Below are positions 24,201 through 38,470 of a DNA stretch of 64,000 nt, one piece after another. Position 1 is the first letter of the stretch. The number at the start of each line of letters is the position of its first letter. A program made the position numbers and the translations under genes. The notes under the pieces were generated by a model. That model did not search any database. It worked only from the letters and a program-made list of their open reading frames with translations, and was not told the DNA's origin. Origin of the DNA: Prunus persica (taxonomy: Eukaryota > Streptophyta > Magnoliopsida > Rosales > Rosaceae); assembly GCF_000346465.2 (NCBI RefSeq), contig NC_034014.1, forward strand, positions 28,188,076 to 28,252,075, given 5' to 3'.

Positions 24201-27200
24201 TGGCCAGGAGCATCATAGTCAACTCTAGAACCCAAATTGTCGTACAGCCAGGCCTTTATTTTTCCATCAATAGCAGTTGAAAATATGAACTGAAATTTCA
24301 GAAGTACACTTCTTATTGCACATGGTGATGAGAAAAGTAGATGACAAGGAAGCAGGGTACTCAAGTCAAACATTCAAAAAAGTTTCAAAAAGAGACCCTC
24401 GGGTGATAAATCTAAGCAATTAGTTTTCAGATAAGTAAAATCCATAAAGAATGTTATCTTATTCCTATATACTTGTGTCTAAATTCTCAAAATTCAGTAA
24501 ATGAGAAAACTTATATAAATTTTAAGGTAAACTTACACAAAAGCATTTGCTTCCAAACACTAATAACAAATTGATCAACAAAACAAATGCTTTCTCCATT
24601 TTGCAAACATACCTGAATGTTCTCCTTGTGATGAGGACAGACTGAATAGACGGGTGCATCATGACCTTCAAAGTTATATAGTTTTCGTCCTGTTAAATCC
24701 CATACCTGTTTCACTTCGTTTAGATAAAGTGGAAACTTTGTAATTAAATTAAATCTTGTGATGAGAATTATAATTCTACCTTTATTAGCTTATCATCTCC
24801 ACAGGTCACAACACACAGTTGTTTATTTGGATGAGCAAAAGCTAAGTCATTCACAGCACCATTATGGGCGTCAACCTGCAAAAATAAAAGGGATAAAATT
24901 TGAGCAGCAGTTATAAATTTAGCTTTCTTATCAATCTGAAAAATTATCATAATATCATATCACCTCCACATGTTGGCGTAGATCATTAGATCCATGATAA
25001 GCATACAAGTGAATCAAATGTTTGGTAAATGCAACCCCTGTAGCAAGTAAAACAATAAGATATACATACAACTCTTCAAGAAATAATTTCAATCTTCAAA
25101 ATGTACCTACCCACAAAGCTCCCATCAGGACTCCATGTAACACGGCTGACAGAAATCGGGGTGTCTTTGACAATTGTGGCCTGTACAAAAACTAAACTGT
25201 TAAATACGTACGTTTTAAATATCTGAAAACTATACTAAAGTATAGGCAAGACCAAAAGTGCTTCCATCACATGGCTTTAATTAACACTAGACCATAAAAA
25301 TTTAATACCAAATCAAATCTTAACCCTCCAAAAAAAAAAAAGACTAAAAGATGACCTGAAATTGCAATGAACATTTTGTCATATCCCATATCTTGAATGG
25401 CTTTGAAACCAACCTCTCACGCAACAGAAGTTCCCAAAGAGTAATGTCACCATTATTAGAACCAACTGCCAGACATAAAATAAAGTTATAGAAGACTCAG
25501 AAGAGAATGGAAGAAAGCCCAGGGGCAAGGCAACCTATTTAAATAGGGCCTTATTTATAATATTACTCGAACTTTAAAAGCCAAACACAACGACAAACAA
25601 TCACACCTAGCAACAATGTATGGTTAGACGGATGAAAGTCCATGCTTGTGACACTGGATCCTTGATGCAAGGTAAAAGCCACTGTTCTGGGTAGGTCGTC
25701 TGGTGACCAAGAAGCTTGCTGTCTAGATGTTGGATATATAACCTATAAGTAAAACGGTGACAAGAATGCCAACATTAGTAACAATTGCAAAGTAAACCAG
25801 TCCTAATATACTTTCAGTATCACACAGAAAAAATGCAAAAATATTCCAAACTTAGATACTAAACAAAATATTGTCTAGATTACCTCCCCAATAGATTGAG
25901 CAGGTCGCAATCGTTTCATAAGTTGTTCATGATCAGCACTCTGATAATCAACCATACCTGGGGTTGCTGGAGGTGTTCTTGGACGTTTCAAGATTGCAAC
26001 TGCTTAATTGAAAAACTAGATTGTTAAAACATAGAGAAACTAAGGAAATGAGTAAATAAGCAGAGAGGGGACTTCATAACTCATAAAAACAAAACTTAAA
26101 ACCCTTTTGACCATGTAATCAATTGAATAATACTAGAACGTGTAGTGTACCATTAAACCTAGAAATGCTAAGACCATCCAATTTTCCTCAGCTACGGAAC
26201 TGAAACTTGAAATTATCCGAAGTATATTCCACAATATGAAACTCAAACAACAATGTACAGAAAAGTGATTTTAAAAAATGCAACTCAAGTTCTCACCTTG
26301 GTTCTGTGGAACAGGTATGGATGATGCAGTAACAACGGCTGCTTGCACAGATGAAGAGACTGAGGCATTGACCATCCAACCTGCTAAAGCATTAGCATTA
26401 GCAGTGGCTGCAGTGACCGGAAAGGGCTGTACACAGTAAAGGAAACAAGACATTTACTAGTCAACATTTAAATTTATATCTCTGACATATAATCAAGAAG
26501 GAAAATTGAATAAAGATCAAAGCTTCTATGTATAATATCATACACCATGAGCTCCAAGTGAGGGATAAGCAGCAGGTTTTGCAACTGCAGCAACAGGAAG
26601 AGTGACGGGTGTAGTAGTATGAGGACCATTGGGAGGTGCACACGTATGATCTGTGAACAAAGTCTTGATGTCGGGGTTTGGTCTTGGATTCTTGCATAAC
26701 TGGTGCTGCCAGTTCAAACTACAAAGAAGTATCAGATATCAGACAATGATTGGCTTAGCACAATAATCTGAACCAATATGCTAACTTTAGAATAAGAAAA
26801 TGTTAAAAGAACTCCACTAGCCCTCCTACCCTTACCCGGGCTGAGGACTGATATATGACACAAAAGAAGCACAATAGCCTCCACTAGCTTATAATTTTTT
26901 CCCTTTTGGGAAGAAGAGAAAGGAAACAAGAAAACACAAATGTTAATGATTGCGTACAAGTTTCAAAATAAAACCAGCTTCAGTCATTCATTTGTCCTTC
27001 ATTAATGTGCACACAAGTGGTAGAAGCACCCTATGCTTGAATGAATGCAACCAATTAACATATAATGGATAAAGAAGGCGTTTATTTGAAAATTGAAATG
27101 CTGAAGTACAAGCAAGGGAGTCAAGCTTAGCTAATTTATTGAGGTAGGGAAGTGAGGCAAAAATATTTACTTCAAATTTAAAATTCAAAAAAGAATATCA

Positions 27201-29536
27201 AATGGGGAATTATTTTTTTAAAAATCATTGCAGCACTCAACTAATGTCTAGAACACCTGCACATGAAAACCTATGAGGGGAAAAGGAATTGGGAACCCAG
27301 CGTTGTCCATCCAAAAGAATATCACTCTCACCTTTGATTGATCAGAGTCCTCAGTCTTGATGCCTTCAGAGTGGGAAAAACAAGCTTATCACGAAAGAGG
27401 GGATTTGCTTCTATAAGTTTCTTAAGCTCTATCAACATTATGCTGCGAGCTGTTTTGGTGTCACCGTACTTGGAAAGCTGTTCATTTTCCCTGGTAGTTA
27501 TTTCCAAAAAAAAAAAAAAAAAAAGACTAGTTACCTACAATTACCATATATTAGGGTTATAAAGTGATAAAAACACAAGCAATCCCACAGAGCTGTTCAT
27601 TTTCTTTTTCCTTTTTTTTTTTCTGATCAATTACGATATCTGGCAGGGTAATTTGAACTTCATTGTCATAATACACATTGCCTCTCCTTTAAAGTATGAT
27701 TCCAACAACATGATGGCCCACTTGGTTGACCAAAAAATGTGGAAGAGGTAAAATAACTCACTCCTCGATTCATTTTTGTCTTACATGCTGCTTTGGCTTT
27801 GTAGTAATAAAATCCTACATCCATCAAGCCAAGCTTTAACCAGTCTTGGTTGGGCAATTGTTTGTTCTCTAAGGTTCCAAGCAATGAAAACTTTTCTTTT
27901 TTTATAAGTACGAATTTTATTGAACGGATCAACAAATATCAAGGGGACCTCATCCAAGTACTCACCCCTTTTCCCTAATTTTCATCATCAGTTAACCAGG
28001 CCATAGGAGGAAGCATTTGTCAACGTAGACCTTGCTACTAGATCAATACCCTCTTTATTTACATGCAAGAAATTACCTGAAATTTCCAAGAGTGAGAAGC
28101 TGCGTGATTTCTTTGTAAAGTTCTTCATTAAATGTGGAGAACACTTTCAAATCATTAACTAAGATTTCAACAGCCTTCGGCTTGTCTTGCCTATAACATA
28201 ATAAACACAAAAGGACAGAATATAAGATTATACTCTTGCCCAATAAACTCAAAATGGTTTTTTAAAGAAAAATAAAAGCCCTAAACAGAAAAAGTAGATT
28301 CAAGTATTACCGATCAAGTGCTTCAAGATATTTTTGCTTCCTTATTTCAAAAAATATCTTCATTGAGTATCTGTTGTCATCCACTTTTGTAAATCCTGAT
28401 AAGTACTTCTCTACATCATCCCATTCTCCAGCCAGAACTTTCTCTTCAAAGTACTTTGTGTTGAAAAAGAACCCTGATTCTTTCTCAAGCCTACAACATA
28501 TAGGTTGAAATTAAAATAATTTCAAGATAGAAGAATTTGGAATGTAAGAAAGAAAATAAAATGTTGAAACAGGATTTCCAAATTGAGAAAAGAAAATTAA
28601 TTGCACACACAGAAATTATATTGGTACTTTTGTTAAACACGAGTTTTTTCTCATTATCATTATTTTTTTTTCCATTACATCTTGCTATCATAATATATCC
28701 CAATTTAAACAAAAAAACTTGCTTGACCAAACCTTATTAAACCAAATTAGATGTATTTCTCTTTCACTATTAGTTGTCACATATTCATAGCTTCATCTTT
28801 CATCATTTTCTTTTTTCAATTTCTCTCATACTGCAACATCATTTATCATTCAATTAATTGCGAGAGAGACAAGGGACACATTATTGACTCTAAAACCTTA
28901 GATTATTTCATTTGTAAGCATCTATGTTTCTAGACCCCAATAAATCACCCTCATTAATCAACTAAGCTCAAATGCTACTATTTTGATCAAATTAAGTAAA
29001 ATGTTCATGCTCTCTCACCTTTTTCCGGGAAAGACGCAAGCGAAAAACAGGTAAATTTACTCATAGATATTGTTCCAGTTTTCAAAGTCTTAACCCATGA
29101 TCCTTATATGAACCTCAATTCAGCCTAGCGCGTCCATTTGGAGTGAAGTTATCAATTTTTTTAACAACTTAAAAAAGTTTGCTAGGATAGAAAAATTAAA
29201 TCCAAATAATCACCGCTCAAGAACCAAGCATAGGCTAACTTTCATTAAAAATTAAAGTTTAAAAACAATGAAAATGAAAAGACATGAACTTTAAATAATT
29301 TAAGTCTCATAATCATCACATAAAGCCAAAATCAACACAACAACCTCCGGTTGACAAGTACATGTATATATTATGTACATGCATGTAAAAATACATACAT
29401 AAATTACGCGTATACGTGTACAATTATAAATACAGAGGGTGGGAATCTTAGCTTACCTGTGTACGGACTCTTTGAACTTCTCCTCCTCCAGGAATTGGAG
29501 TATGAGAAACACCAATTCTCTGCTCAAAGACGACAT
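21291..29536 (-). CDS. TPR2: TOPLESS-related transcriptional corepressor, TPR2-like
   Basis: Twenty-five exons traced from 29457-29536 to 21291-21513. Every junction keeps frame: 3405 nt, 1134 residues, the usual TOPLESS size. The N-terminus is MSSLSRELVFLILQFLEEEK, a LisH motif followed by CTLH (FEEKVLAGEWDDVEKYLSGF), which binds EAR motifs. After the Pro-rich linker (LKRPRTPPATPG) come two WD40 propellers (WSPDGSFVGVAF, VCPHHKENIQFIFSTAIDGK, MEDSTIHIYNVRLDEV). Wording such as FKESVHRLEKESGFFFNTKY and VILKRPRTPPATPG-like linkers groups it with TPR2 rather than TPL or TPR4. It is recruited by Aux/IAA, JAZ-NINJA and other repressors and brings in histone deacetylases in the nucleus. The first intron is about 1 kb. 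No damage seen. Confidence 0.95.
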
Positions 29537-31138
29537 TTTTCGACTCTCAATTTTCAAACCCAAACTTCCCTTTCCTTCTCCGACTGCACAAACAAACAGA
29601 CACATAATTAACGTTTGAACCCAAAATCATGCAAGTTCACATACTCAGGCTCCGAATCTGAGTTCAGAGAAACCTCAAAGTGCAAGAATTCATCGGTATT
29701 TCTAAGATTTATGAAGCTCACCGTTCGAGGATTTCTAGGGTTCCAGGGAAGGACTGCGTTCAGAGAGAGAGAGAGAGAGTCGCTACCTTCGATGCATTTA
29801 CAGGGGTCTTTCCTTTTCTACTGACCTATCAGTGATAAGTAAGTAGACTTATTGATAAGTACAGTTACTTATTTAGTCTGCTTATTAACTTATCATTGCG
29901 TGTGGGATGTCGCGGATTCGAAATCACATATTCAAATCTAGTGAATATTCGGTACACACGTCCAGTCGAACACCATTCGTTTGCTTTTTGTACTGTCGCT
30001 TTCGAGTTTAGGCATTCAATTTTTAAACTAATTCAAAGTTTAGAAAGTAACTGTTTGAGTCAGTCGTCAGTTTCTCGCGCTAATTGATTTTGATTGTTGG
30101 AGTTCTCCGCAAATGAGATTTGGTTTTGGATAAGGTTTTTGTTTATTGGGTGAATCATGACTGGATGCTTACCTCACACACGCGAGTTTCTTGAACTCGC
30201 TCGTACCTCGATATATACACTTGCTGTCAAACTGTTTCGGTGTCGGCACGAGTCACGACTCGTCGCGTCGTATAAAGACAAAACTCGTTGATGTTGTGTG
30301 CTATTTCTAAGGACACTCCGGAATTCTATCTGAACAACCAGAAAATGACTCATTATGTCTCTGGGCCAGGCAGCCCAACCAGATCCTCCATCTAAGAATG
30401 GGATGCTTCCCAAAACAGCCCAAGAGCCCTGTGTGAATGATCATATAACTGCAAATGGTATGCCATAAGCATTCATGTGTTGCAATATGAGTAAGTTCGT
30501 AATATCTGCAGAAACTCTGCAATTGAAATTCTGTGATAAAACCCCGAATTTTTTCATTTGAACACATCCTCTTGCACGTGAGATGTGAATGAGATAATTA
30601 AATTTAGTACTTGAATTGGGATATGTTACCTATCTTGAAAATATTTCTATATTAAGGATGTCCAAAATGCACACATGCTCATAAAAATTGTCTATTTTAG
30701 GTTATCTCTGGGAAAAATTGTCCAACTACAAAGATATTTGGTCATTTAAAATAGGAAAGAAACACAGGTAGTTAAAACTGAAGAAAAAAAAAACGTGCAT
30801 AATTAAATAATTTCCAATTTACCTGATTTTTTTCATGAATAATCCTCGAAACAGAACCTACACAATTGAACGTTTCCGATCATTTGTTTACATTCCATAA
30901 GTAGGATAAGGGCATCACTGGACATACCTACCATAGGAAGCCTATGTATCTTGAAACTTAATTGGGCACACAACTATAGAAGCATCTAGCTGTTGATTGA
31001 AATCTGAACCAAGATTTTTGCTTGCCTAACTTCCTAATCAAACATCTAACCAAAATCAAACTACTACAAAGTTACATGATAAACAAGAAGGAGGAGCAAG
31101 ATTTGATAAACAAGGAGAATGAGCAAGATTTCTGCAAG
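29537..31138. other. Intergenic region, TPR2-like promoter and PP2C 3' region
   Basis: Nearest 29537 is the TPR2-like leader (GAGA run at 29766-29780). At 29826-29895 a cluster of small inverted repeats (TTATCAGTGATAA-type) occurs. A short open, GC-richer stretch at 30352-30463 is discussed as a finding. The remainder is AT-rich with no recognisable gene. Confidence 0.45.
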
Positions 31139-32819
31139 CTATTTTGGTGTGGCAATACTGATTGGGTGAACTTGCTGAGGGTCAGACAAAGGGGAAGAAT
31201 GAAAGAAGAGGCAAATGGCTGAAATATCATCCATTGCTATTCCCCTCCTCTTGCGCTTCCATGCATGCACGGCACACTCCACCAGACGCTTAGCAGACTT
31301 TGCCCTGTCTGCTGTTGAACCTACAATCTGCACTGCTTCTTGATTTGAAACAACATCCCAAACCTACAAGTAAAAATATATATAAAAAAGTTTTAATAAC
31401 AACTTTAAGTACCCTTTTTGAAATATTGCAAATTCCTGCTTTGTTTTTCAATTTAGAAAAGTTCCATTAGAAGAGTAATGTGCATACCCCATCAGTTGCC
31501 AACACAACAAATTGATCTCTGCTTGTTATATTTCTCTGTGTCACTTCAGGCACAGAAATGAGCCCAAAGCCCTTCACACAGTAATCTCCAAAGGCTCTAG
31601 ACATTGCAAGTCCTGGTGTTTCCCCATCTGGCTGCCACACCCTTTGCACCCCTGGTTCATCATCTAAGCAGAACACCCGCCCTTTGCTTTGAATTATTCG
31701 CTCCGCCTCCTCTGCAAACAAAGAAATTGAAAAAAAAATGTCAAAATGTGTGACCATATGTTATTTTCTCCATTTGTGTGTTGAGAGAGAGATCATATAG
31801 ATTAGAGACTCACGAGGTAAACTGGGCTTGAAATCAACAGTAAGCTGAACTGGCACTAAGCTTCCATCTTCTGAAGTGGTAGCCAAAACAGCACGAGAAT
31901 CACCAACATTTGCTATAAAAATAAGTTCACCCTGCACAAACAAAAATTAGGATGTACATTCATGTTAATACTGTTCAAAATTGCACAAACTCATACAAAG
32001 CCCAAAAACAATTAGAACTAGTTTCTGAGTCAAGGCTCATTACAGCAACTAGTTTCTTCACCTAGTAAGTTAATAGCTTATTAAGAACTTAAGTAAACAA
32101 CTTAGAAAATGACAAATTAGTACCTGTCTCACAATAGAGAGGGCAGTTGTTCCGCTGTAAAAGGAATCAATTCTACGATGCCGATCAAGCTCCTGATCAA
32201 TAGCAGCACAAGTTTTGATATAGGAATGCTTCCATATATTAAACCGGTGACCCTTTTTATCCAATTCCAAGTCCAAATCTGGATCGAGGGAAGTTTGAGC
32301 TAGTGTCTCTTGCCAACTACACAACAAAGAGGGTGGCATTGTTTCTCTGATCCTTTTTGCCACAAAATGTCCCCATGGACCATGCCCGTCAAATATTCCA
32401 CAAAACATCATGTCCTCTTGGCACCCAAATTCCTAAAACCAAAACAAACAACATTCACATACATCAATATAGAACAAACACCATGTAGCTGATCCAGAAA
32501 TTTAATTTTGTCTTATATCCAATTTCCTACTAGTTCTAAATTGGCAACAAGAAAATGAGCAGCCTTTGCTTACCTCCCACACAATACAGCAGTCCTGGTT
32601 CACTCCTTTCTGGCCTCTCTTTGAGAAAACTGAAGCAAAATTGTTTGAACCATCAACATTGACAATCCCGGAAGAGCGCAGTATCATGTCATTCTTCTTC
32701 GCCTCCTTCGCCATTGCTTCAGCAGCATCTCTTGCATCAGAATTTCCACGGTTATTTTTCCCTTTCTTGATGGATAGCGACCTCACCAGTCCACTGAACA
32801 TGGAGGAGAAGTGCCCCAT
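31139..32819 (-). CDS. Clade E protein phosphatase 2C (EGR-like)
   Basis: Five coding exons: 32574-32819, 32124-32432, 31814-31931, 31488-31711 and 31139-31363. Total 1122 nt, 373 residues. The start MGHFSSMFSGLVRS carries Gly2, a potential N-myristoylation site, as in Arabidopsis EGR phosphatases. PP2C motifs are present: RGQKGVNQD, IFDGHGPWGH (metal ligand Asp97/Gly98), SGTTALSIV, ANVGDSRAVLA, AMSRAFGDYCVKG, VLATDGVWDVVSNQEA and AMDDISAICLF. EGR proteins are plasma-membrane-associated negative regulators of growth under drought. The position between TPR2 and PLD zeta matches Arabidopsis EGR3 (At3g16800) by recalled gene order. A 5' UTR intron with an upstream leader exon near 33850-33950 is plausible. 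No lesion seen. Confidence 0.93.
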
Positions 32820-35800
32820 TAGCTGTGCCTATGCTAGCAAGCTATTCAATTCCACTTTTCCAGGTCACCAAATTGTGGTTGTAGACTCAAAAAATCTGAA
32901 CAATGTTGAACATTTATAAACATCACATAACAGTCATTTTGGATCTTGGAAAGAACAAGCACGAGGCCAAGAAAATGCTTGACACATTTGTTAGTTTTGA
33001 ATCCCATTTTATTTAACTTTCTTCTCTGAGAACTGACAGAAGTTTAAGGCAACTTGACTTGAGTGATAGTACTGTGACTGACAAAAGGGCATGATCTGAC
33101 TCAGAAAGGTAAGAATCTTTGAATTTAATATGATATACATACAAGACATTGAATGGTGAAGAGATTACAGAGAATGTTCATGCTTGCGTGGAATTCCACC
33201 GTTGGATTCAGAGTTTTTATTTTGTAAGTCCCTAAACAGTTTGAATGCTATTCTATTAATTAATAGTTTGGCCACCCAAATCCGGTAAAAGGAGGGGAGA
33301 TAGGTAGGTATTTTGGTTTTGTATGTTTTCTGTAAAACTCTGGTTTTGGTATTAAAAAGAAAAAATTGAGAACATATTAATCTTTTCTAGTAACTACAGA
33401 GACTCGTCTAAACTTGGCAAAAAGTAAATCAATTCTTTCTTTCTCCTTTCCTCCATTTTCTTGGTTCTACAAAGGGCAAAAGCTCTGCTCTTTGAAACTT
33501 TTTAACCCTTTGCCCAAAAAACTTACTGCAATCTAAGAAAACCCAGATGAAAAAAAACCATTAAAGATAACCAAAACAAAAATATGTTGGGCTTCACCTT
33601 TCTTTTCCATCCCAATTTTCTCAGTTACCAAACAAAACCCACACAGGAACTTTCATAAAGGAAACGAAAAGAATTCAACTTGAACTTCTCCGCTACCGAA
33701 AAAAACAAACTTTTCTTTCATTTCTCAGCAACCAAAAAACATAAACCAACCAAAAAAACCAACCAAAGTAGACGTCAAAGTAAAACCTTGATAATCCAAT
33801 CCAGCTAAGTTTGACCAGAAAATTCAGAAGCTAGAAAGCCGGAACCTCAGGCAGCAGCCGGAAAACTGGTTTCACCGATCGGAACTGGTGGCAATTCCGA
33901 CGAGCCCAGCTGAGACCTTGAGGAAGTGAAGTTAGAGATCGATCAGAATCCATAACACCCTGCCTGTCTCTCCTCCCGCGTGTGTGTGTATGTGTTTGTG
34001 TTTTTGTTTGGTAATGGTGAAGATGAAGTGATATTTATCTGACGAGGAGAAGAAAACAAAGCACAGAGCTTGCCGTGCATACAAACAATAATACACAAAA
34101 CACTCAAAGCAAATCACAAACTGGACGTCATGAAATGTTAAAACCCTGTGTGTGCGCCACAGTTAAAAGATGTAAACCAAAAAGGCTTTAGCTTTTTCAG
34201 CTCAAAAGGCTTTCTTTTTTATTCCTATCCTATTTATATACTCATGCATATAACTCTGTTAATTTTGACGTATTTGTTTGTGTAAATACATTGTTCACAT
34301 GTGCAGTCAAGTTCGTATTGGGTCAACAATTTGTAGCTACAATATGGTGGGAATTTTTGTCTTCTATATTTATGATGTAGAAATTAGGCCGTGATATTCA
34401 ATATTTTCTATTTCTAGCTAGTAGCCAAAACGAAAACCAAGACGAACGAGATTGGGGGAGGCGGATTTTAAAAGAGGAGCTCATGTGTAGGGGTAACTGC
34501 TTATAATCATTTGAGTTACAAATTCTTTATAGAACGAGAAAAATATTTAAACTAAATCAAAGTTTAACTATAGACTCATTCAGCTCCAAATAAGCGGTTT
34601 TAAACTAATACAATTTACAAAAGACAAGTATATGTCATATTCGTAAAACATTGCAGTCTTGGTTTATATAAAACTATTATCAAAATTATTGAAACGAAAA
34701 TAACATTTTGTTGTGTAAACAAAATTGAATTGAATAATAAATTAATGGAATGTCACACCATACACGCTATTAAAGAATCGCAGAAAAATAAAAGCCAACG
34801 GTCCATGCTAATTTTATAGTATGGAATCTGTTTATCTCTATCAACCCAATGCTCCCAAGGGTCGTCGACCGTACAACATGGCTTTATCTTGGCCAGCTGC
34901 GGCTGCCATGGACGAACACAAATGGATTAAAAATTGCTAAACCGTCGTAATCATTTTGGTTAATTTATTATAAATCCCATAATTTTTTTTATATCAAAAT
35001 AAATCCCATATTATATACAAGAATCAACGAACGGTTGGTTAGCTGGTCATGGAACATGGGTTATTTTATTGTAACCAACTAAGCTAACAAACACGTAATA
35101 TCGATATTTTACTTTACATAATTAATTGTTAAAATAATTACGAGATCTCCCTCTAATTTTTATTTAAATAATAATTCCACGAAGATCATTCACAGTAAAA
35201 AGAACATTTAGAATAGACAATTACTGTGCTTAAATGGTCAAGAGACTGATGATGTGGTAATTTACTTGATAACTAACATGATACATGGAGCTGACCTTTG
35301 AGTTTAAATTATAACATATATTATCTTATTAATAAGGTAGAAACATCATAGTAACTTTAGCAATCATTGAACAAAAAATTGAAATGCATATTTGGTTTAT
35401 AAAACCAGATAAATTCCAACAAAAAAGTTTACATAAAAAGAGAACTCTACGTTTCAATGTACGAGGATGATAAAATACACAAACAGTCAAAATACATACT
35501 TGATTCGATTGTGATTTTAAAGTAAAACCGATCTAATATAGAGCATAACCACCCCTAAATGGAGAATAAACAAACCAAACACATCATTTCAACACAAACA
35601 AACATATTAAAATGTGAATGGATAGCATTATCAATCATAAGATTACCAAAAAGGAGAAAAGGTTACAAAAATATAATAGTAAATAATATTATAGTGCATC
35701 TCACCTAAACCCACATAATCTAGCAGAGCAAATCTACCATTTTCCTTCCAAAAGCTAAAGAGTAAAAGACCCGTTACAATCTGACTTGCAAAGTTTGCAC

Positions 35801-36775
35801 ATAAGTGTTGGACCTCAAACAAAAATCATTATCATAGGAGGGTCCTACTTCCTCCCTAAAATTTTAGGGCCATTTGACCATTTTGGTTCTTTCCGTCAAT
35901 ATATCTGGTCCTCTTTTCACTGAAATAGTGGATTCCCATAATAATGTCGGTACAAAGTGGATTCATGGTCTTGGATAAATCTCTTCTCTAGTCTCATCTC
36001 CACCATGGAAAAATTCTTGGTGTACAGTTGGTGACAACTTTTTACAGTATCAAATCAGCTTTGGTAAGTGGCCCAATCCCCAATGTGGCAAGGGCATTAC
36101 CAACGTAGCGTCGGTGGCCGCACCTAATTCTCAATTTAAAAAATTAGACCAATTAACCTGTGTAGCAAACCTGCTTCTTTACCTGCTTCATTACGACAAA
36201 ATTTGAATTCCTCAATACAAATTAAATTAATTTAGAGTATTTCAAAAAATATATATATAAAGAATATTGTTAAAATTTCAGACTATTGTTTTACCAAAAT
36301 TATTAGAACAATAATGTTTAATTGAAGAAACAAACCCAAAAAAGAGAAAGAAAAGAAAAGGAGATATTTTCATTTTGCGAGTGCATAGACTTTTGGGTGG
36401 GAGCATGAGACACGAGATTATCACTTTCTCCCGCTATTCTACACGTGAAACTTTGAATCCACGTATCCAGTGCTCCGCACCGTTAGCGCACATGATGAGG
36501 GCGGTGCAAAGGAGCAGCAACTTGGTGGGTCCAGCACCGCGTATATTCTTACCAACCAGCTTCTGACACGTAAGAGCCAACAATCAGGTGTGGGTCGGCG
36601 TACCCGATAAAGACGTACAGGCTTCCAGCGAAAACGTTAAACGGTAGGTGAGGACTTGGGCCTACCCAAAAAGTTCATAAAAAAATCTAAGGGCCCAATT
36701 AAAAATATATTCGTTTGGTTTCAATTAATAGGTGATCATTGGGCTATTGGCTTTGACCCTTTTGCCATTACGATT
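32820..36775. other. 4-kb intergenic region, PP2C leader and promoter
   Basis: The first 1.2 kb (to about 34030) probably contains the PP2C leader intron and first non-coding exon. The GT-rich tract at 33980-34010 and pyrimidine-rich DNA mark its upstream edge. From 34140 to 36350 the DNA is strongly AT-rich with no gene, RNA or transposon end that I can support. At 36375-36640 composition becomes GC-richer with CACGTG-like cores (CACGTGAAA near 36441, GACACGTAAG near 36566); no coding frame is convincing there. Confidence 0.45.
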
Positions 36776-37998
36776 TCATTTTGCATTGTTTGATGGGTTG
36801 GGGGTAGATGGTAATTTGGTCTTCAAATGATCAGCCTGAAATTGTCTCAACAATTGCAGAGATTGATAATAGAGATTGAGATCAATGCCATCAACATTCC
36901 TACCCACACGTGCCTGCAAGACTGCCTGAAAAAAAAAAAAAAAAAAACACAAGAACAATTGAGCTTATTGCTCTAACATAATTAACATTCATGTGTTGTG
37001 ATGAAGACCAGCATGGAAAATCATCAGGTGGATGTAATTTGCCACTTACCTCATTATCGGGTTGAATAAGCAGCTCGCCGATGAACTGGTAGATGGATCC
37101 GACTCGAAAGCTAAGGTCCCTGAGGTGTTGGGTGTTGATTTTTAAGCTGTCACTTCCATCAACAATTGTGGCAATGGCTGTCTCTACAGAACACTCTTGT
37201 AACCTGAGAAAGAAACAAGAGATACTAATGACTAAGCTTCTTAATGATATTGGGGAATAAATATGAGAAATGCAGTTAAATTCAATGAAGCAATCATCCA
37301 GCCCTCTTGTGTAAGACAATCCACAATCATTTGAATCAGTTGACCTATTCCCAATTATTTTTTGTATTAGTGACATGTTTCCAATCATTACACTCACTTC
37401 ATCCGCATCATGCTACCAATGTGCCATAGCCATCATCCTCAATGCCACCAACTGGAGATGCCACATTTGCCTCCAGAAGATCTTTTTGGCCAGTTCTGCA
37501 TCCACTCCAACAATATACCATGATCATGATATTCTCACTGAACCAAAACCAGACTACAATCGTTTCGAGAAATACTGTGACAACACCTGAAATGCTGAAA
37601 CTATCACATTTCCAATGTCTGTATCAGCAATTCCACCTCTAGTTCATCTTTCTTTCTACCACTCGTCTCCATCAGTCTTAACCATTTATGATGCCAACAC
37701 TGTCACCAAGACCAACAAAACCAGCCTAAACTATAAACTACTTGTACCCTACTCAGCCAGTACAAATAACACTACAAAAAAATATAGTTAAGAGAACCTT
37801 CCAAGTTAAAAACTATGAAAATGTAAGAAGTGGGGATATTTTATATAATGCAATTGAATGAAACCACTAAACATTGAAAGGGCAGAAGTCTTACTTTCCA
37901 GTTAGTCTCAACGAAGCCCCTTGCTTGAAATAAGGGGAAGATGGATGTAGGTCTTGCAATGAAACCAATGCCCCAGATTTTATTTCAGATGATGCCAT
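36776..37998 (-). CDS. TEN1: CST complex subunit TEN1
   Basis: Three exons: 37895-37998, 37050-37203 and 36776-36925. Total 408 nt, 135 residues, frame intact. The protein starts MASSEIKSGALVSLQDLHPS and is one OB fold: GASLRLTGKLQECSVETA, ATIVDGSDSLKINTQHLRDL, FRVGSIYQFIGELLIQPDNE, LQARVGRNVDGIDLNLYYQS. It matches plant TEN1 (Arabidopsis MERISTEM DISORGANIZATION 1), which pairs with STN1 in the CST complex that caps telomeres and aids lagging-strand fill-in. The C-terminus is slightly extended (PSTPNPSNNAK) relative to the core fold. A non-coding first exon near 39700-39800 is possible, which would put the transposons at 38.3-39.4 kb inside its leader intron. Confidence 0.92.
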
Positions 37999-38470
37999 CA
38001 GGTAAACTCTCACACCCTAAAAAAGCATCCAAATCTCTCCTGGAATTTGAGGACTGCATGCAATTAATTACCAAAAAGTACTAAAATGCATGTGATGGCA
38101 AGAAATATGTCTAGTGCAATCTCAGTCACACAGAGAGATTTATTACAATAAATTAGTGAGGCAGTGTTTTGAAACCCAGTAAGGACTTGCCATTTGAAAT
38201 TTAACTTGGGACCTTTTAACAATTAAACAACCTATCAAAAGAACTAAACATAGGGGGAAAAGGAGTGCTAATTCCTAATTATAATATTTTACACTTCATA
38301 CTAAAATGTTCAAAGAATTGCTAGGCCGTAGGCAAGCGGCAAGTAGGGGCCTGCCTAGAGGAGTAATTGGGGCCTAGGTGTTTCTTTTTTTAATGTAATT
38401 ATTTTGTATTATAAATTATAAATTTTTATACCAAAAAAAAATAAAATATATATATATATATATAGAGAGT

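Noticed and set aside
36375..36566. 63-codon + frame in a GC-richer island
   Set aside because: No homology recognised and no supporting start or splice context; more likely regulatory or random.
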